Shown piece by piece: positions 13,001 through 24,800 of a stretch of DNA of 64,000 bases. The notes beneath the pieces are model-generated. The model was not told the origin of the DNA, made no database searches, and saw only the letters and a list, made by a program, of their open reading frames with translations. The position numbers and the translations under genes were made by a program. The stretch comes from Sipunculus nudus (lineage: Eukaryota > Annelida > Sipuncula > Golfingiida > Sipunculidae): the NCBI GenBank assembly GCA_026874595.1, contig CM049310.1:21242058-21306057 (forward strand), in the 5' to 3' direction. Each line of letters begins with the position of its first letter. Positions within the stretch are counted from its first letter, which is position 1.

Positions 13001-16000
13001 TTTCCTGCTTTATTGATGTATAGATTTCAAACTTGACTTGCATATGTCCCATTGGAAAAGCAAGACCCAAATTGATTTTGGGGTCATGAGGTCAAAGGTC
13101 AAGGTCACAGGACACATCTTTAAAAAGATCAAGGTCACAGGACCAACATCTTCAACAAGATTGTGGATTGTTAGATGGAAGAAACAATAAATATGCCAAG
13201 TGTCAGTATATGCTGCTAAAAATGGGGGTCTGTTCTTAAAGGGGGGGGCCTACTATGTCTGGGGATACTCTGGCACCTGCGGTGCCAAGAAATATCTAGT
13301 TCTTATTAAAAATAAAGAAGGAAAAAACAGTTCACATATAATCTTTTAATGTGACATGTTACATTGTGACAAGAATGCGATATTCAAGTTAGGCCCTACT
13401 GTTTAGTGCATTCAGAACTGCTCATGCCAATTTAGTTTTCCAATTCTGACCCTCTGAATTTACAGGTAACATTTAAAAAAAATAATTATTGCAACAGTAA
13501 TTATTATGTGTCGGTGCATGCCTGGCATTGCCTGCACATGTTAAACGTGTTCCAAGAATCAGCAAGTAGTCCCCCAGCCAAGGATAATAAATGACATGCT
13601 GTCAACAAGAGTTGATAAGACGGCTGGAGTGCTCAGGTGTACACGTGTACAGGGTAGCACTCTCAGCACTGGCCAGTTCTTAATGAAATTTGTGGTGGCA
13701 CATCTTGTAACAAGTTGTGTGTAAAGTAAAACAAAATTACCATAGACAAAAAATAAAACAACATAATTCTTTTTTATATTTACTCTCATAATTTCAGGCT
13801 TCTATCTTAATTGGACAGTTCCCTATTTAAATCATAAAACTTCACGATCGACGATCTCATCAAGTATTAATAGCCTAACTGACAAAGTATATTAACTTAC
13901 ATGGGCACGACATCGTTCTATTGAATCAAGTTATATAAAAATTGTTGCAAAGTGAACAAAACCTAGGTTTTATTACGTAAACATAATTGTGAGCTGTTTC
14001 TGTATTAATGAGAATTTTCTCTGTTAAAGTTTATACGCCAGAGTAAGCCATCCGAAAATTTTCCCTTATTGGGCCTATTATCACCCATCCCGCCTCGTTC
14101 CCGTGTATCTAGGTCACACTTCCCTTACCCATAATCACATTTTTCTTCTGGCGTTCGCCATGATGGACGTGTGATCCCGCTCTGCGAGATTCGTCCACTG
14201 TTGGGTTTGTACTAATGAGTTTGCCAACTGAACTGTAAGTTGTCTTCTTTTTTCCCTTGCCCGCCATGGAGAACCCCACTTATTGTGGCTCTTGTCTTCT
14301 TAATCCCGGTTGGGACTCCCACCCCACTTGTTTTCGTTGCCGCTCCAACAATGACTCCTGCCGTGTTCCGGCTGATCCTTGTTTTCACTGCCAGACTTGG
14401 ACGTCTGACCAGTGGGCCCTTTCCAGGATTGGGCTCATTCCCCGGTACTTGGGGGTTCACCCTCCTATGTTCCATTGTCTGGCCCCGTGGTTGTCTCCGA
14501 GGGGGTGGGGGGGGGGGGGCCTACCCTGGTTGACCGCACCACGGCCGTGCTGCATTCACCGTGCGTTCCCGCCGGTCCTGTCACCTCTCCAGTGGTTTAG
14601 ACAGTTAAATCGTTGATTTCTCATTCACGGAAACGGCATTCTTCCCCCGTTCCCGCGGCCTCCCGTTCTGCCAGCACATCTGCCTATTCCATATTACATA
14701 TTTTGTCCCGGGTTTGTTAATCACTTATGTCGGATCTCGACGATTCCTCTAGAACCGATTCAGTCCGCCCGGCGCCCTCGCCGGCGCCCCGGTAATTTCT
14801 CCCCAGCCGTTGTCGTCACCCGGCTCCTCGACGGTTTCCTTCCTTATCCCCGGGGCCTGCTGGAGCCGTCCCGCTGGATCGCCCGGACCTTCCTGGTGTG
14901 CAGGTAAGTGCGTCGGTCCCTCCTGCCTCCATTCGGGGCTGCAGGCCTCGCCTCCGGTTCCTCCGTCTGCCGTCGTTACTTACCGGCCGGCCGGCTCTTT
15001 ATTTCGATGACCATCTGCTGTGCGGCCTGCGGCTCCGGTTCCTGTGCCTTCCCGGATGGTTCCTGCTGCTGCTCGTTCCCCGGCTTCCTGTTTCCAGCCT
15101 CTGGTGGCTCCGGCTCAGCGGGTCTCTCTGGCTCCCCCTACACGGGGTTCTCCAGGGTCCCCGCCTGCTCAGTCAGCCGATCCCGCCCTGGCACCAGACC
15201 AGTGGTTGGCGATCGCGCTGCACCGCCAGGCTTGGCGTACGCGCATATCTGCGCTTATGGCCCTAGAGGCTACCTCCACACAGGAGGCTAACCCTAGTGG
15301 TCCGAAGTTCCGTAGGTACAACCTCGGTCTTCCTCGGCGTCGGCGGCCGGTTCTTAATTGAATCCTGGCCCCTTCAATCGCCCTCAGCAGCACCTGCCGT
15401 GTGTCTGGAATTACAGAACACACGGGGGATCTCTTACGTGCGCGCCACGCGGTGGTCTCGGGGTCTCGCTCTACTGGGGCCCCGCTTCCGCCGGGTTCGG
15501 CTACACCTTGGTCCCCCGGTACCCTCGGTTCCCTGAGTTCCATCAGGTCGTTGGCGCCTGGTTGAAAATTGCCTCTTGTTACGCCGCCCGGCTTGCATTC
15601 AGTCATTTAAGCACTTACAGCCGGAGCTTCTCCGGCGGAGTTAACCGAGCTTTATTCTCCGCCTTTACCAGTTCCCTGCTGTTTGGCTGCCACTTACGGC
15701 CTCTCTTTGATCGCGCCTTGGCACGCTCGGATCGTCAGGCCCGCCTCCACTCGACCTCTCTTGCACCTCAGCCATCCTTCCGCGTTCCCCGCCTTCGGCC
15801 TCCGGTTGCGGCTTTAGCTCAGCCGCATCGTGCATCTGCTACCTCTTCACGTCCTTCAGGCCGTTCCAGCCGTTCTCCGCCCTTTAGTGGTCGCTCCTCC
15901 GAACGAGGTTCGACCCCGGAATGACTCTCTAGTTCCGGTCGGCGCTTGGCTCAGCGCCCATTTCCCGCGTGGGCGGGTTTCACCTCACAGCAGTTAATTC

Positions 16001-19000
16001 TCAGCACCCTACAGTTCGGGTTCCGTCTTACGTTTAGCACACACCGCCTCAGTCCTCGCTTGGCGGAGGCCATTCAATTCGACAAACGGGCAATTTTCGA
16101 GGTTTCCCCATCCACCGTGGGGTTTTACTCTCGCTTTTCTTGTTCCCGTACCGCACGACCGTGGGCGCCCGATCATAGACCTGAAGCGCCTCAATTCGTT
16201 CATCTGTCCGCCCCCGTTTCGGATGTTCTTTATCCATGCTGTGCTCCGCATTGTTCGGCGGATGGATTGGGCGTCCCCATATAGACCCACATGGCCCCTG
16301 GATTTTACCATCCTTGTTCACACGGTCCCGAGTTATCTCCGTTCACCAGGCATTTCTGTGCTCCCTTCTCTGGACGATGGCTGGTCCATGCGGCCGATCG
16401 CTCCCTCTTACTGTCGCATCGCTCCCGGGTTCTCAACTTACTTCGGAACCTTGGCTTTCTGGTCGATGCGGAGATATCTCTTCTCACTCGATTTTGCGTC
16501 CGGCACGGCGTCGCTCCCGCGCGATCTTGTTCTCAAGCTCCGCCGGCATATTCGTTCTTTTCTCACGCGGCGCCGTGTAGACTCGCGCCCAGCGGCTTCT
16601 CTCCACGGTGCTCTCATCTGGGCCGCGTCCTTTATCCCGTTCGGCGGACTGTACCTCCGTCTGTTTCAGTCTCTCCTGCGCCGTCACGGCCTTCTCCATT
16701 TCACCTCGGTTCGTCCTCCCTTTCGGCTCACCTGGCGGTCCCTTCGTCCCTGGATGGACCTTTCCTTTCTCCTGCGCGGCGTTCCTTTTTCCATGGATGT
16801 CAATGCACCATCTATACCGATGCGTCTCTCCTCGGTTGAGGGGCCCATCTTGCCGATCTTCGCGCTTCGGGGATATGGTCCCCGTCGGACCGTCTGCTCG
16901 ATATCCTTATCCTCGGACTGCGTGCCGTCCGTCGCGCGATCTCCTACTGGTCTCCCCGCTTGATCGGACGTCACATTCTCGTCCGGACCGACAATCCAAC
17001 GGTGGTGGCATATATCCACAGGCAGGGCGATGCTCGCTCTCCCTCGCTCCTGCCGGTGACTTCCCTTTGGTTCGATCTATGCATCTCTCTCCGGGCGTCG
17101 GTTCGTGCATCCCCTCTTCCGGGCGTGTCAACCATCCTCGCGGCCGCACTTTCCCGTCATCCGGGGTCTCCTCCTTCCCCGTCGCTCCTTCCGCTTCCGG
17201 TTGTTCGGAGTGTTTTGCTCGCCTGGGGTGGCCGGAATTCGATCTGTTCGATTTTCCGTCCCCCCCCTCCCCCCTGCTCGTACCTTCCGTGCCGCGTCTA
17301 CGTCACCCTCGCGGCCGTCTCCCCGACCTGCCGCCGTCCGGGTGGTCTCACCGGTTCTCTTTACGTTCCGGCGCCTCATCTCGTCCGCCGGGTCCTTCTC
17401 CGCTTGTCCCGCGCAGACCGGACTACCCTTTTTCTCATACTCCCGTTCAACCTGCAGCTCCCTGGTTTCCTCTGTGGCGCTCGCTTCTCTTTGCCCCCGC
17501 TTCTACTACCGCTCCGCCTCGCACTCCCGTCGTTCTCCTCGAGCGCGTCGCCCATTTCGGTCGTGCCCTCTATGCGCATGCGTGCTCTCCTCGGACACCT
17601 CAAGGCTCAGGGCATTTCAAGTCCGGCTGCATCTCCTTGCCTCGGCTCCCCGGCGCCGTTCTTCGGACCGCCTCTATGACTCCCGGTGGCGTCTCTTCAT
17701 CGAGTGGACGTCTTCCCGGGGAATCTCCCCTTAGAGCCGTCGCTTGCGGCTGGTTTGGTTTTTCGTGTTCGTCCTGCAGGATACACATTTATCCTATCCC
17801 TCTCTGCGTGGCTCTAATGCCGCCCTGCTGTCGGTGCTACGTCCGATGGGTCACGATCGTGTCCTTCATCACCCGTTGGTGTCGGACTTTCTCAAGGGGG
17901 TTCATGCCCGTGCGTCTCGTCCTCGGTATGTTGCGCCTTCCTGGCGCCTTGACGTCGTCTTACGTCCCCTCCGGGAAACCCCTTATGAGCCGTTGCGTTC
18001 GGCCCATCTTCTACCTTTACCTCAGACCACGGTTTTCCTCCTTGCTCTTGCCTCGGCCGATCGCCGTTCTGTGCTTCCTGCCCTCGTGGCTGATTCGAAA
18101 TTCACGCTAATTGCGGCCGCCGGTTAGTCGGCCACCCTACTTTTCCTCCGGATTTTTCTCGAAAGAACCACCATTTTGATGGTCCTCCGTCTGCTTGGCA
18201 CGTTCCGGCCCTCCCGAAGGGTCAGTACCGTTATGGGGCTACCACTTGCCCTGTTCGTGCTTCACGTTATTATCTTCAAGCTCCTCCGTCTTTACGGGGG
18301 GGGGGGGGGGGCGCACGAAGTTGTTTATTTCCCCAAAAGTCACAACTTCCAATAAGGAGATTAGTCCTATCCCCATTAGTGCGTGGCTCAAGCTACTATC
18401 GTCGCCGCATATGAATCAGCTTCTCCATTCACCTTAGACCAACTTCACCTCCAGGCTCATGACATTCGTGCTCTTTTGACTTCCTTGGGCCATTTCTCCG
18501 GGTTTTCACCCAATCAGTTGGTCCAGAAGGGATACTGAAATTCCCCATCTACTTTCACACACTTATCTCTTAAGCATGTTCAGCTACAGGCTTAGGGCCT
18601 TCCTCCCTCGGCCCTGTGATCGCGTCGGGGCAGGTCCTACAATTTTCCCGGCCATCTTATTCCTCTCCGTCTGTTCCACCGCCGATGTCGTCTGCTGCTC
18701 CATCCCAGCACTGAGTTCTCCTCGTTCCTGCGTTACCGGTAGGTGCTCCCTCCCCAAGGCTTGTCTGTTCTTTTCTCATTAATACAGAAACAGCTCACAA
18801 TTATGTTTATGTAATAAAACCCCCCCATTCCCTCCCTGTGAATGGTGGTTTTGTTAGTAAACTGTTGTGAGCTTTTCTGTATTACAAACATCGCTCCCTC
18901 CCAGTTCTCTTCCTTCCGCCTCGAAAATGTGATTATGGGTAACGGAAGTGTGACCTAGATACATGGGAACGAGGCGGGATGGGCGATAATAGGCCCAATA

Positions 19001-21769
19001 AGGTAAAATTTTCGGTTGGCTTACTCTGGCGTATAAACTTTAACAGAGAAAATTCTCATTAATACAGAAAAGCTCACAACAGTTTACTAACAAAACCACC
19101 ATTCACAGGGAGGGAATGGGGGGGTTTCATTCAATTAAATATGATTTCGCAAGAACTGGCGTTATATTTCTGTGAAAAGAAAGTGCGATTCCTCCATGAC
19201 TTGTCAAGCGCGGGCTTATAAGAGCTTCACTCCGCGCGGCAATATGATACACAAGCGAGTTTGCTTTGAAAACGAGCACAAGTGAATGCGCTGTCAAGAA
19301 AACGGGGACAGCTTGTTCTTGGGCATATTAATTAAGGTCAACGCATAAATTATGCAAAGTACCTACTCCTATTTCTGACAAAAGTTCACGTGACTCTATC
19401 GCTTTCTAGCGGTGAAGGCTTTGAAGGATGCCCCCCGTGCAATTCCTTTTGACCAGTTATGACGCGAGCGTATAGATGAGTTAGAATACCGCTTTAGTTT
19501 TGATTAAACTGGACAAGGGTTGCATTCAGCGCGATTATTTTCCCAAAAAGGCAGACCTTTGACATTTTGCATGCATTTCAAAGTCCGGCGCACTGCGTTC
19601 TGGGCATTGCCGTTTTAAAGCAGGGGATTCCCCTGAATCGTAAGGGGTCGCGTGTCTGGCCTAAAGGTCAGGCACATGGTATGTTTTTAGGGTCGACTCG
19701 CGGGTCACACCTGACACCTGTTACGTTAAGCCATGGGTCACTACATACAGTCATGCGAGCTAGGATGTTTGATAGCCAATGCAGGGGCCTCAATTTGACA
19801 GTAAATGTGGTGCAGGTCACCATTGCAAACTGATATTAAACGATTCTGAATTTCTGAAAGCTCGGAGGACTTGGAAATGCCGATATTCTGTGACTAAGTG
19901 AAAAAAATTCCAAATTTTTTCCAGGTTACCCAGACTCCGTGTCAAGTTGCAAATTCCGTTTCAAAATGAGTTTTCCGCGAATTCCGTCCGTTTCCCACGA
20001 TCACGGAAAATCATTGGCTCTAGTTGTGATGGCATTGCATTCGCAGGCAGAATCGATCTAGTGTTTTATCTGTCTAGCCTTTCCATGTACACCCAGTGAA
20101 TGCTCAAGTTCTACACCACACAGCTAATATCATGCAAGTTGTGAAATCTATGGCAGGCATTGAATGTTCCACTAGGAACATCTTCACCAGGCAACATCAA
20201 CTCAGAGTGATCACACTGCAGAAAAGTCATGCTCATGGAGAGGCAGCCTTGGCACAAACTGCAGAAATAAACCATAACAAAAGACTGCATAAATGAATGT
20301 GCAGCTTAATAAAATAACCACAATACTAGTGTTTTGATGTCCCAGATTATAAATACAGTTAAATTAGATACACATGCCTATCACCTAGCTCCTTTTGGGA
20401 GCCTTCTAAAATAATCCTGCATTTTAAGCAAATATGCACTAAGGTCAGACAGGCTGAAGGAAAAACAAGTCTGAATGTCACAAATGTCTCCTGTTGTGAC
20501 CCTTCATGTGGGATAAATCTCATGAATAAATCGACATAAACAGATTGACGTGAGGAGAGTTTTATACCTGTGACCAAATATATGTGTTGGCACTGTTTAG
20601 GGTTCACTTAACCTTCAGCTTTTTATCAGGGCCCATGGACCTGTGATTTAGTTGTGGTGGTCAGATCAGTGCTTCCATTGTACTAAGTTTGTCGTAGTTC
20701 TTCTTATTGATTATATATTCTTTGTTTTAACAATTCAGGTTTGTCGGGGATTCTATCTGTGTGCCAGAGATGAGGAACTGTGGAGACTTGTGTGTTTGAG
20801 GTAATGTTTGTGAGGCATTTAATGTTTCAGTTATCAAAAATTAAAAACATAATGTCTACATGTGTGACAATATCACTAATGGGATTATAATATATATTTA
20901 GTTCACGTTTGCTAGAATCTCTAACAGAGTTCTTTTACTGTGCTACACTCAGAGTTGGGTCCAAAAGTAATTGTAATTGAAGTAATTGTAATTACAATTA
21001 CTTTTTCAAGTAATTGTACTTGTAATCGATTACTGTTTGAAATCCTGAATAGTAATTGTACTTATAATCAATTACTTTTGAAAAGTAATTGTTTAAATAA
21101 TTACTTTTCAATTACTTTTAAGTTCTGTTGTTATATTTGACTCAAGAATAAAACCATCAAATTGTCCATGTTATTGAAGCATAACTCTCTACCAACCTGT
21201 AGTGCTGAACAGCTCACTTTGAGTTAAATTGGTTGTTGGTGAGAGGAAGAATTTTGAAGAGCTATTACTAAAATAGATCTTTTCATGTATATGTTTTTAC
21301 TGCTATGCAGTGAAGAATATTTAACATGCTAATCTGAATAATCAAACATGGATAAAGACACCCCATTACCTCACAACAGAAGGCAAAGTTATATTTAGAG
21401 TAATACATGTACACTTATTTTCCATTCCCTCTTAGGTCATTAAGCAGAAGAGCAAATATTGCTTAACAGGCTTTTTTCTGTTCCAGTGATCGCCTATATG
21501 ATGTACCGATTTTTAAGGCAAGTTATTTTAAAAATGATAACAGTTGCTGCAAATTGCATGAGAGTACTGGAACGCAGGTTTCAGCCAACGCTAACTTATT
21601 GACTCTATTGGCTCTTGATGACTAAAACATCCATAAATATAGGGATAGATGGAGACAGTCTTTTATTATTTTGACACGTACACCATATATTACAAATTCA
21701 CAACAATGAATCAATTTTGAAAAAGAGAGAAGAGAGAAATAATTTATTTAACATTTAGTGATTCTCATT

Positions 21770-21842
<73 letters not shown>

Positions 21843-24800
21843 TATAATATACAACATTATTTATTTTTATCAGGAGACTTGTGTTTGTATTGTATTAAAT
21901 ATGCAGGCTTTGATGGATTTTTTACACAGCACTCAATATACTACTTAACGTTTTGACAATATATTATAGCGTTCGAGTTCATTCTATATAGTGTTGAGAA
22001 TAGAGAGTCATATTTACATAAAAGTCATATCAACAGTCATATTTATAGGACATGCAGTTTTTAATTTAGATGACCATTCAATCGTTTGATAATTAATGCT
22101 AAATTTTAATAACTTGAAAATACCCTTGCACCACTATTTGACAAAAAGTATTGTAATGTAACATTTTTGTAATATTAAAGTAAATAAAAAAATGTCTCTC
22201 TTTAAATTATTTTGTTATTGTATCCGCCATAACAGAGTTTTGCAGATACTATGTTTTCAGCTGCACGCCACGTAGGTTTCCGGAGAACTCCTCCGTAACC
22301 GCTGGGCGGAATTTTACAAAACCCGGGATTATGTTCGGGTCACATGTGAACTGCTGCGCGCCGATTTTGTTTTGACCTCTGACCTTTCCTCTGCGCTCTG
22401 CGTCTGTTTTCACACATAAACCCACATATCTCCGGAACCCTTTGACCGATCAGGAAATTTTTTTTGCACAAATGGAGCCCTTGGAGAGCTTTATAACATA
22501 CACAAAAAATGGTGGCGCCACCTGCAACCATGTTTGCACAGTGTCCATCTGTTCGTCTGCCTTGGGTTAAAATCACTCATATCTCTGCAGTGACTTGACT
22601 AATTCACCTGAAATTCGGCATGCGTATACATCCTGGATAGCTTTTCTGATTTTATGACAGGTGGCGCCACCTACATTCACGTTTATGCTGCAGACATCCA
22701 AGCTCATACCTCAGGAACCGTTTGACCGATTGGGCCAAAATTTTGCATGTGTATAGATCTCACATAGCTCTTTATCATATGCAAAACTATTGGCGCCACC
22801 TGCAGCCATTTTTGCACAGCTCCTGTCTGTTTGTCTGCCATGGGATAAAATCACTCATATCTCAGCAGTGGTTTGACATATCTGCCTAAAATTTTGCAGG
22901 TTTATACATCCTCGACAGCTCTCTTTATTTTTTGACAGGTGGCGCCACCTGCATTCTAGTTTATGCAGCAGACATCCAAGCTCATATCTTGGGAACCGTT
23001 TGACCGATTGGGCCAAAGTTTTGCATGTGTATAGTTCTCACATAGCTCTTTATCATACGCAAAACTGGTGGCGTAATCTGCAACCATTTTTGCTCAGCGT
23101 CCATCTGTTTGTCTGCCACGAGCTAAAATCACTCATATACATGTAGTGGTTTGACTTATCTGCCTTAAATTTTGCATATGTATACAACTTGGACGGCTTT
23201 CTGGATTTTGTGGTAGGGGGGGCAACCTACATACACAATTTGGCTGCAGACATCCATGCTAATATGCAACACTCTATTTCCCCTTGCCACTCAATCCATG
23301 CCTCATTTGACCCGTTCCACTCTGATTTAGGCGTATACACGTTGTCGCTTGTCGACTACCCGTATTCTAGTTTAGTTAAGTAAAATAGTAATAAATGTCA
23401 CTAAGAAGTAATAGATGAGGAACTGTGGCGATAGTAAATTAGTAATAGCAATAGCAATTTAATAACAGTGAAACTAACAGTCATATTTATAGCTCGATTT
23501 GAACTAAACCCAACCCTGATGAGTATGTTTACAATTTTGTTCAGAATAAACATCCAGGAGTCAGCATTAGCAGAGAACTGTCTACACCAAACAAATACGT
23601 AACATATTTAATGATTTTGAAAAGACCCATGTTCAAATTCTATAGAGTGCATTCACCACTGTGTGATACATTTTTTTTAGATTTTGATATGTTAACAAAG
23701 TAATACAAAGTTTTTTGTTGTTACTATCACAATGTAAATACCCCAAAAGTAATAAAGCTATTGTAAAAGTAATTCCAATTACTTTAAAAAGTATTTGTAA
23801 TTGTATTCGATTGCTTTTTTGAAAACACTAAAGTATTTGTAATTGTAATCGATTATTTTTTAAAGTAATTGTATTTGTAATCGATTATTTTAAAAGTATT
23901 TGGACCCAACCCTGGCTACACTTACATGATTGCTGGGTTATGGCCATGCATCATTACTTCATGTTCACTCTTCATTTACCCACACTGACAGAGATTATTA
24001 AAAAAAAATAAATTAGTGGTACATCATTTGCATAATTTATTAATATTGGACATTTTTTGCTCAGCTGACTACAAGTCATCGCTTCCCCGAGGATGTATTA
24101 ACTAGATAAATGTTATAATTTTCTGTATTACATTCATTCTTATTCTAGACTTTTGCTACATTTTGGATTTTGTATTGTACACAGCTGGTTACATTGATTA
24201 AAGTGCACATTTAATTGTGTCCATAAAGTGATGTATTGCTATAAAAGTGTGGATGTTCATAATATAAGGAATTCTGTATTTCAGAAGAGTAAAAACTTTG
24301 GGTTCATTTATAACATTTGTGAAATTTAATATTTACACCAGTAATAAATTATAGTTTAGATAGTAATAAGCATAATGATATTGTTTCTCCTTCATCCAAC
24401 CAACGGTGTGTATACCTGATTTGAAAAAGGCATTTTCAATCAAATTTACTGAATCTTTTATTTAGTTAATAAAAGTAAGCATGTACTAAAAACTCTAATG
24501 TGCAAAACTTTTTTAAGCTCTGCTGATTAAAAGTCATCTTTGCATATATATTAGTATGTACAGCTGAATACAAGTCTGAGCTTAACATGTCAGTTTATCA
24601 GAGATATATACACGTTAATGCATTTACATTTCAAGTACCAGTATATACCGGTTCTCAAATTTGTGATCTGTAGATTCAAAAAGTATGGGAGATTTTTAGC
24701 TCAGCTGACTATAAGTCATCTGAGCTATAGTCGTGGTCCATTGTCCGTCATCCATCCGTCTGTCCGGATGTCCGTCCGTAAGACTGGCACGTTTCGACAC

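Larger units (their letters stand above)
13967..19127 (+). mobile_element. DIRS-type tyrosine-recombinase retrotransposon (degenerate)
   Basis: About 5.16 kb, markedly GC-richer than its surroundings, inside FBXO9 intron 6. It has inverted terminal repeats (left about 13967-14144, right about 18923-19127), a right-end extension of about 30 bp, and an internal complementary region at 18774-18885 that is the reverse complement of both outer ends placed side by side. Coding order is Gag, RT-RNase H, tyrosine recombinase. All coding parts are broken by frameshifts and stops. This end structure and the recombinase are diagnostic of DIRS1-like elements, which replicate through a circular intermediate and make no target duplication; none is seen. 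Confidence 0.9.
9089..20022. mobile_element. Composite with 17-bp terminal inverted repeats and 6-bp direct repeat
   Basis: TAGAGCCAATGATTTTC at 9089-9105 is exactly inverted at 20006-20022 and both ends are flanked by GTTGTG (9083-9088 and 20023-20028). Inside lie D1, C1 and the DIRS element; removing them leaves about 1.9 kb (9089-9195, 11063-11299, 13300-13966, 19128-20022). I see no transposase in that residue, so it looks like a non-autonomous DNA transposon later filled by other elements. The family is not identified. Confidence 0.6.
20950..23914. mobile_element. hAT-like non-autonomous DNA transposon with 8-bp target duplication
   Basis: Ends CAGAGTTGGGTCC and GGACCCAACCCTG are inverted repeats of the CAGGG...CCCTG type usual in hAT elements. 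They are flanked by an exact 8-bp duplication GCTACACT (20942-20949 and 23915-23922), the hAT size. The subterminal regions are packed with AGTAATTGTAATT-like units, mirrored at both ends (20965-21120 and 23745-23895). A (TA)n tract and a whole family B element (B3) sit inside. No transposase, so mobilised in trans. Confidence 0.85.

Noticed and set aside
16608-18110. 500-codon ORF as a real gene
   Set aside because: It is an out-of-frame reading of the GC-rich DIRS element; the recognisable RT, RNase H and recombinase motifs lie in other frames.
20739-21520. A possible extra FBXO9 exon at about 21487 (acceptor-like ttccag followed by TGATCGCC)
   Set aside because: Exon g joins exon h in the correct phase to give CLRVWG as in human FBXO9, leaving no room for it.
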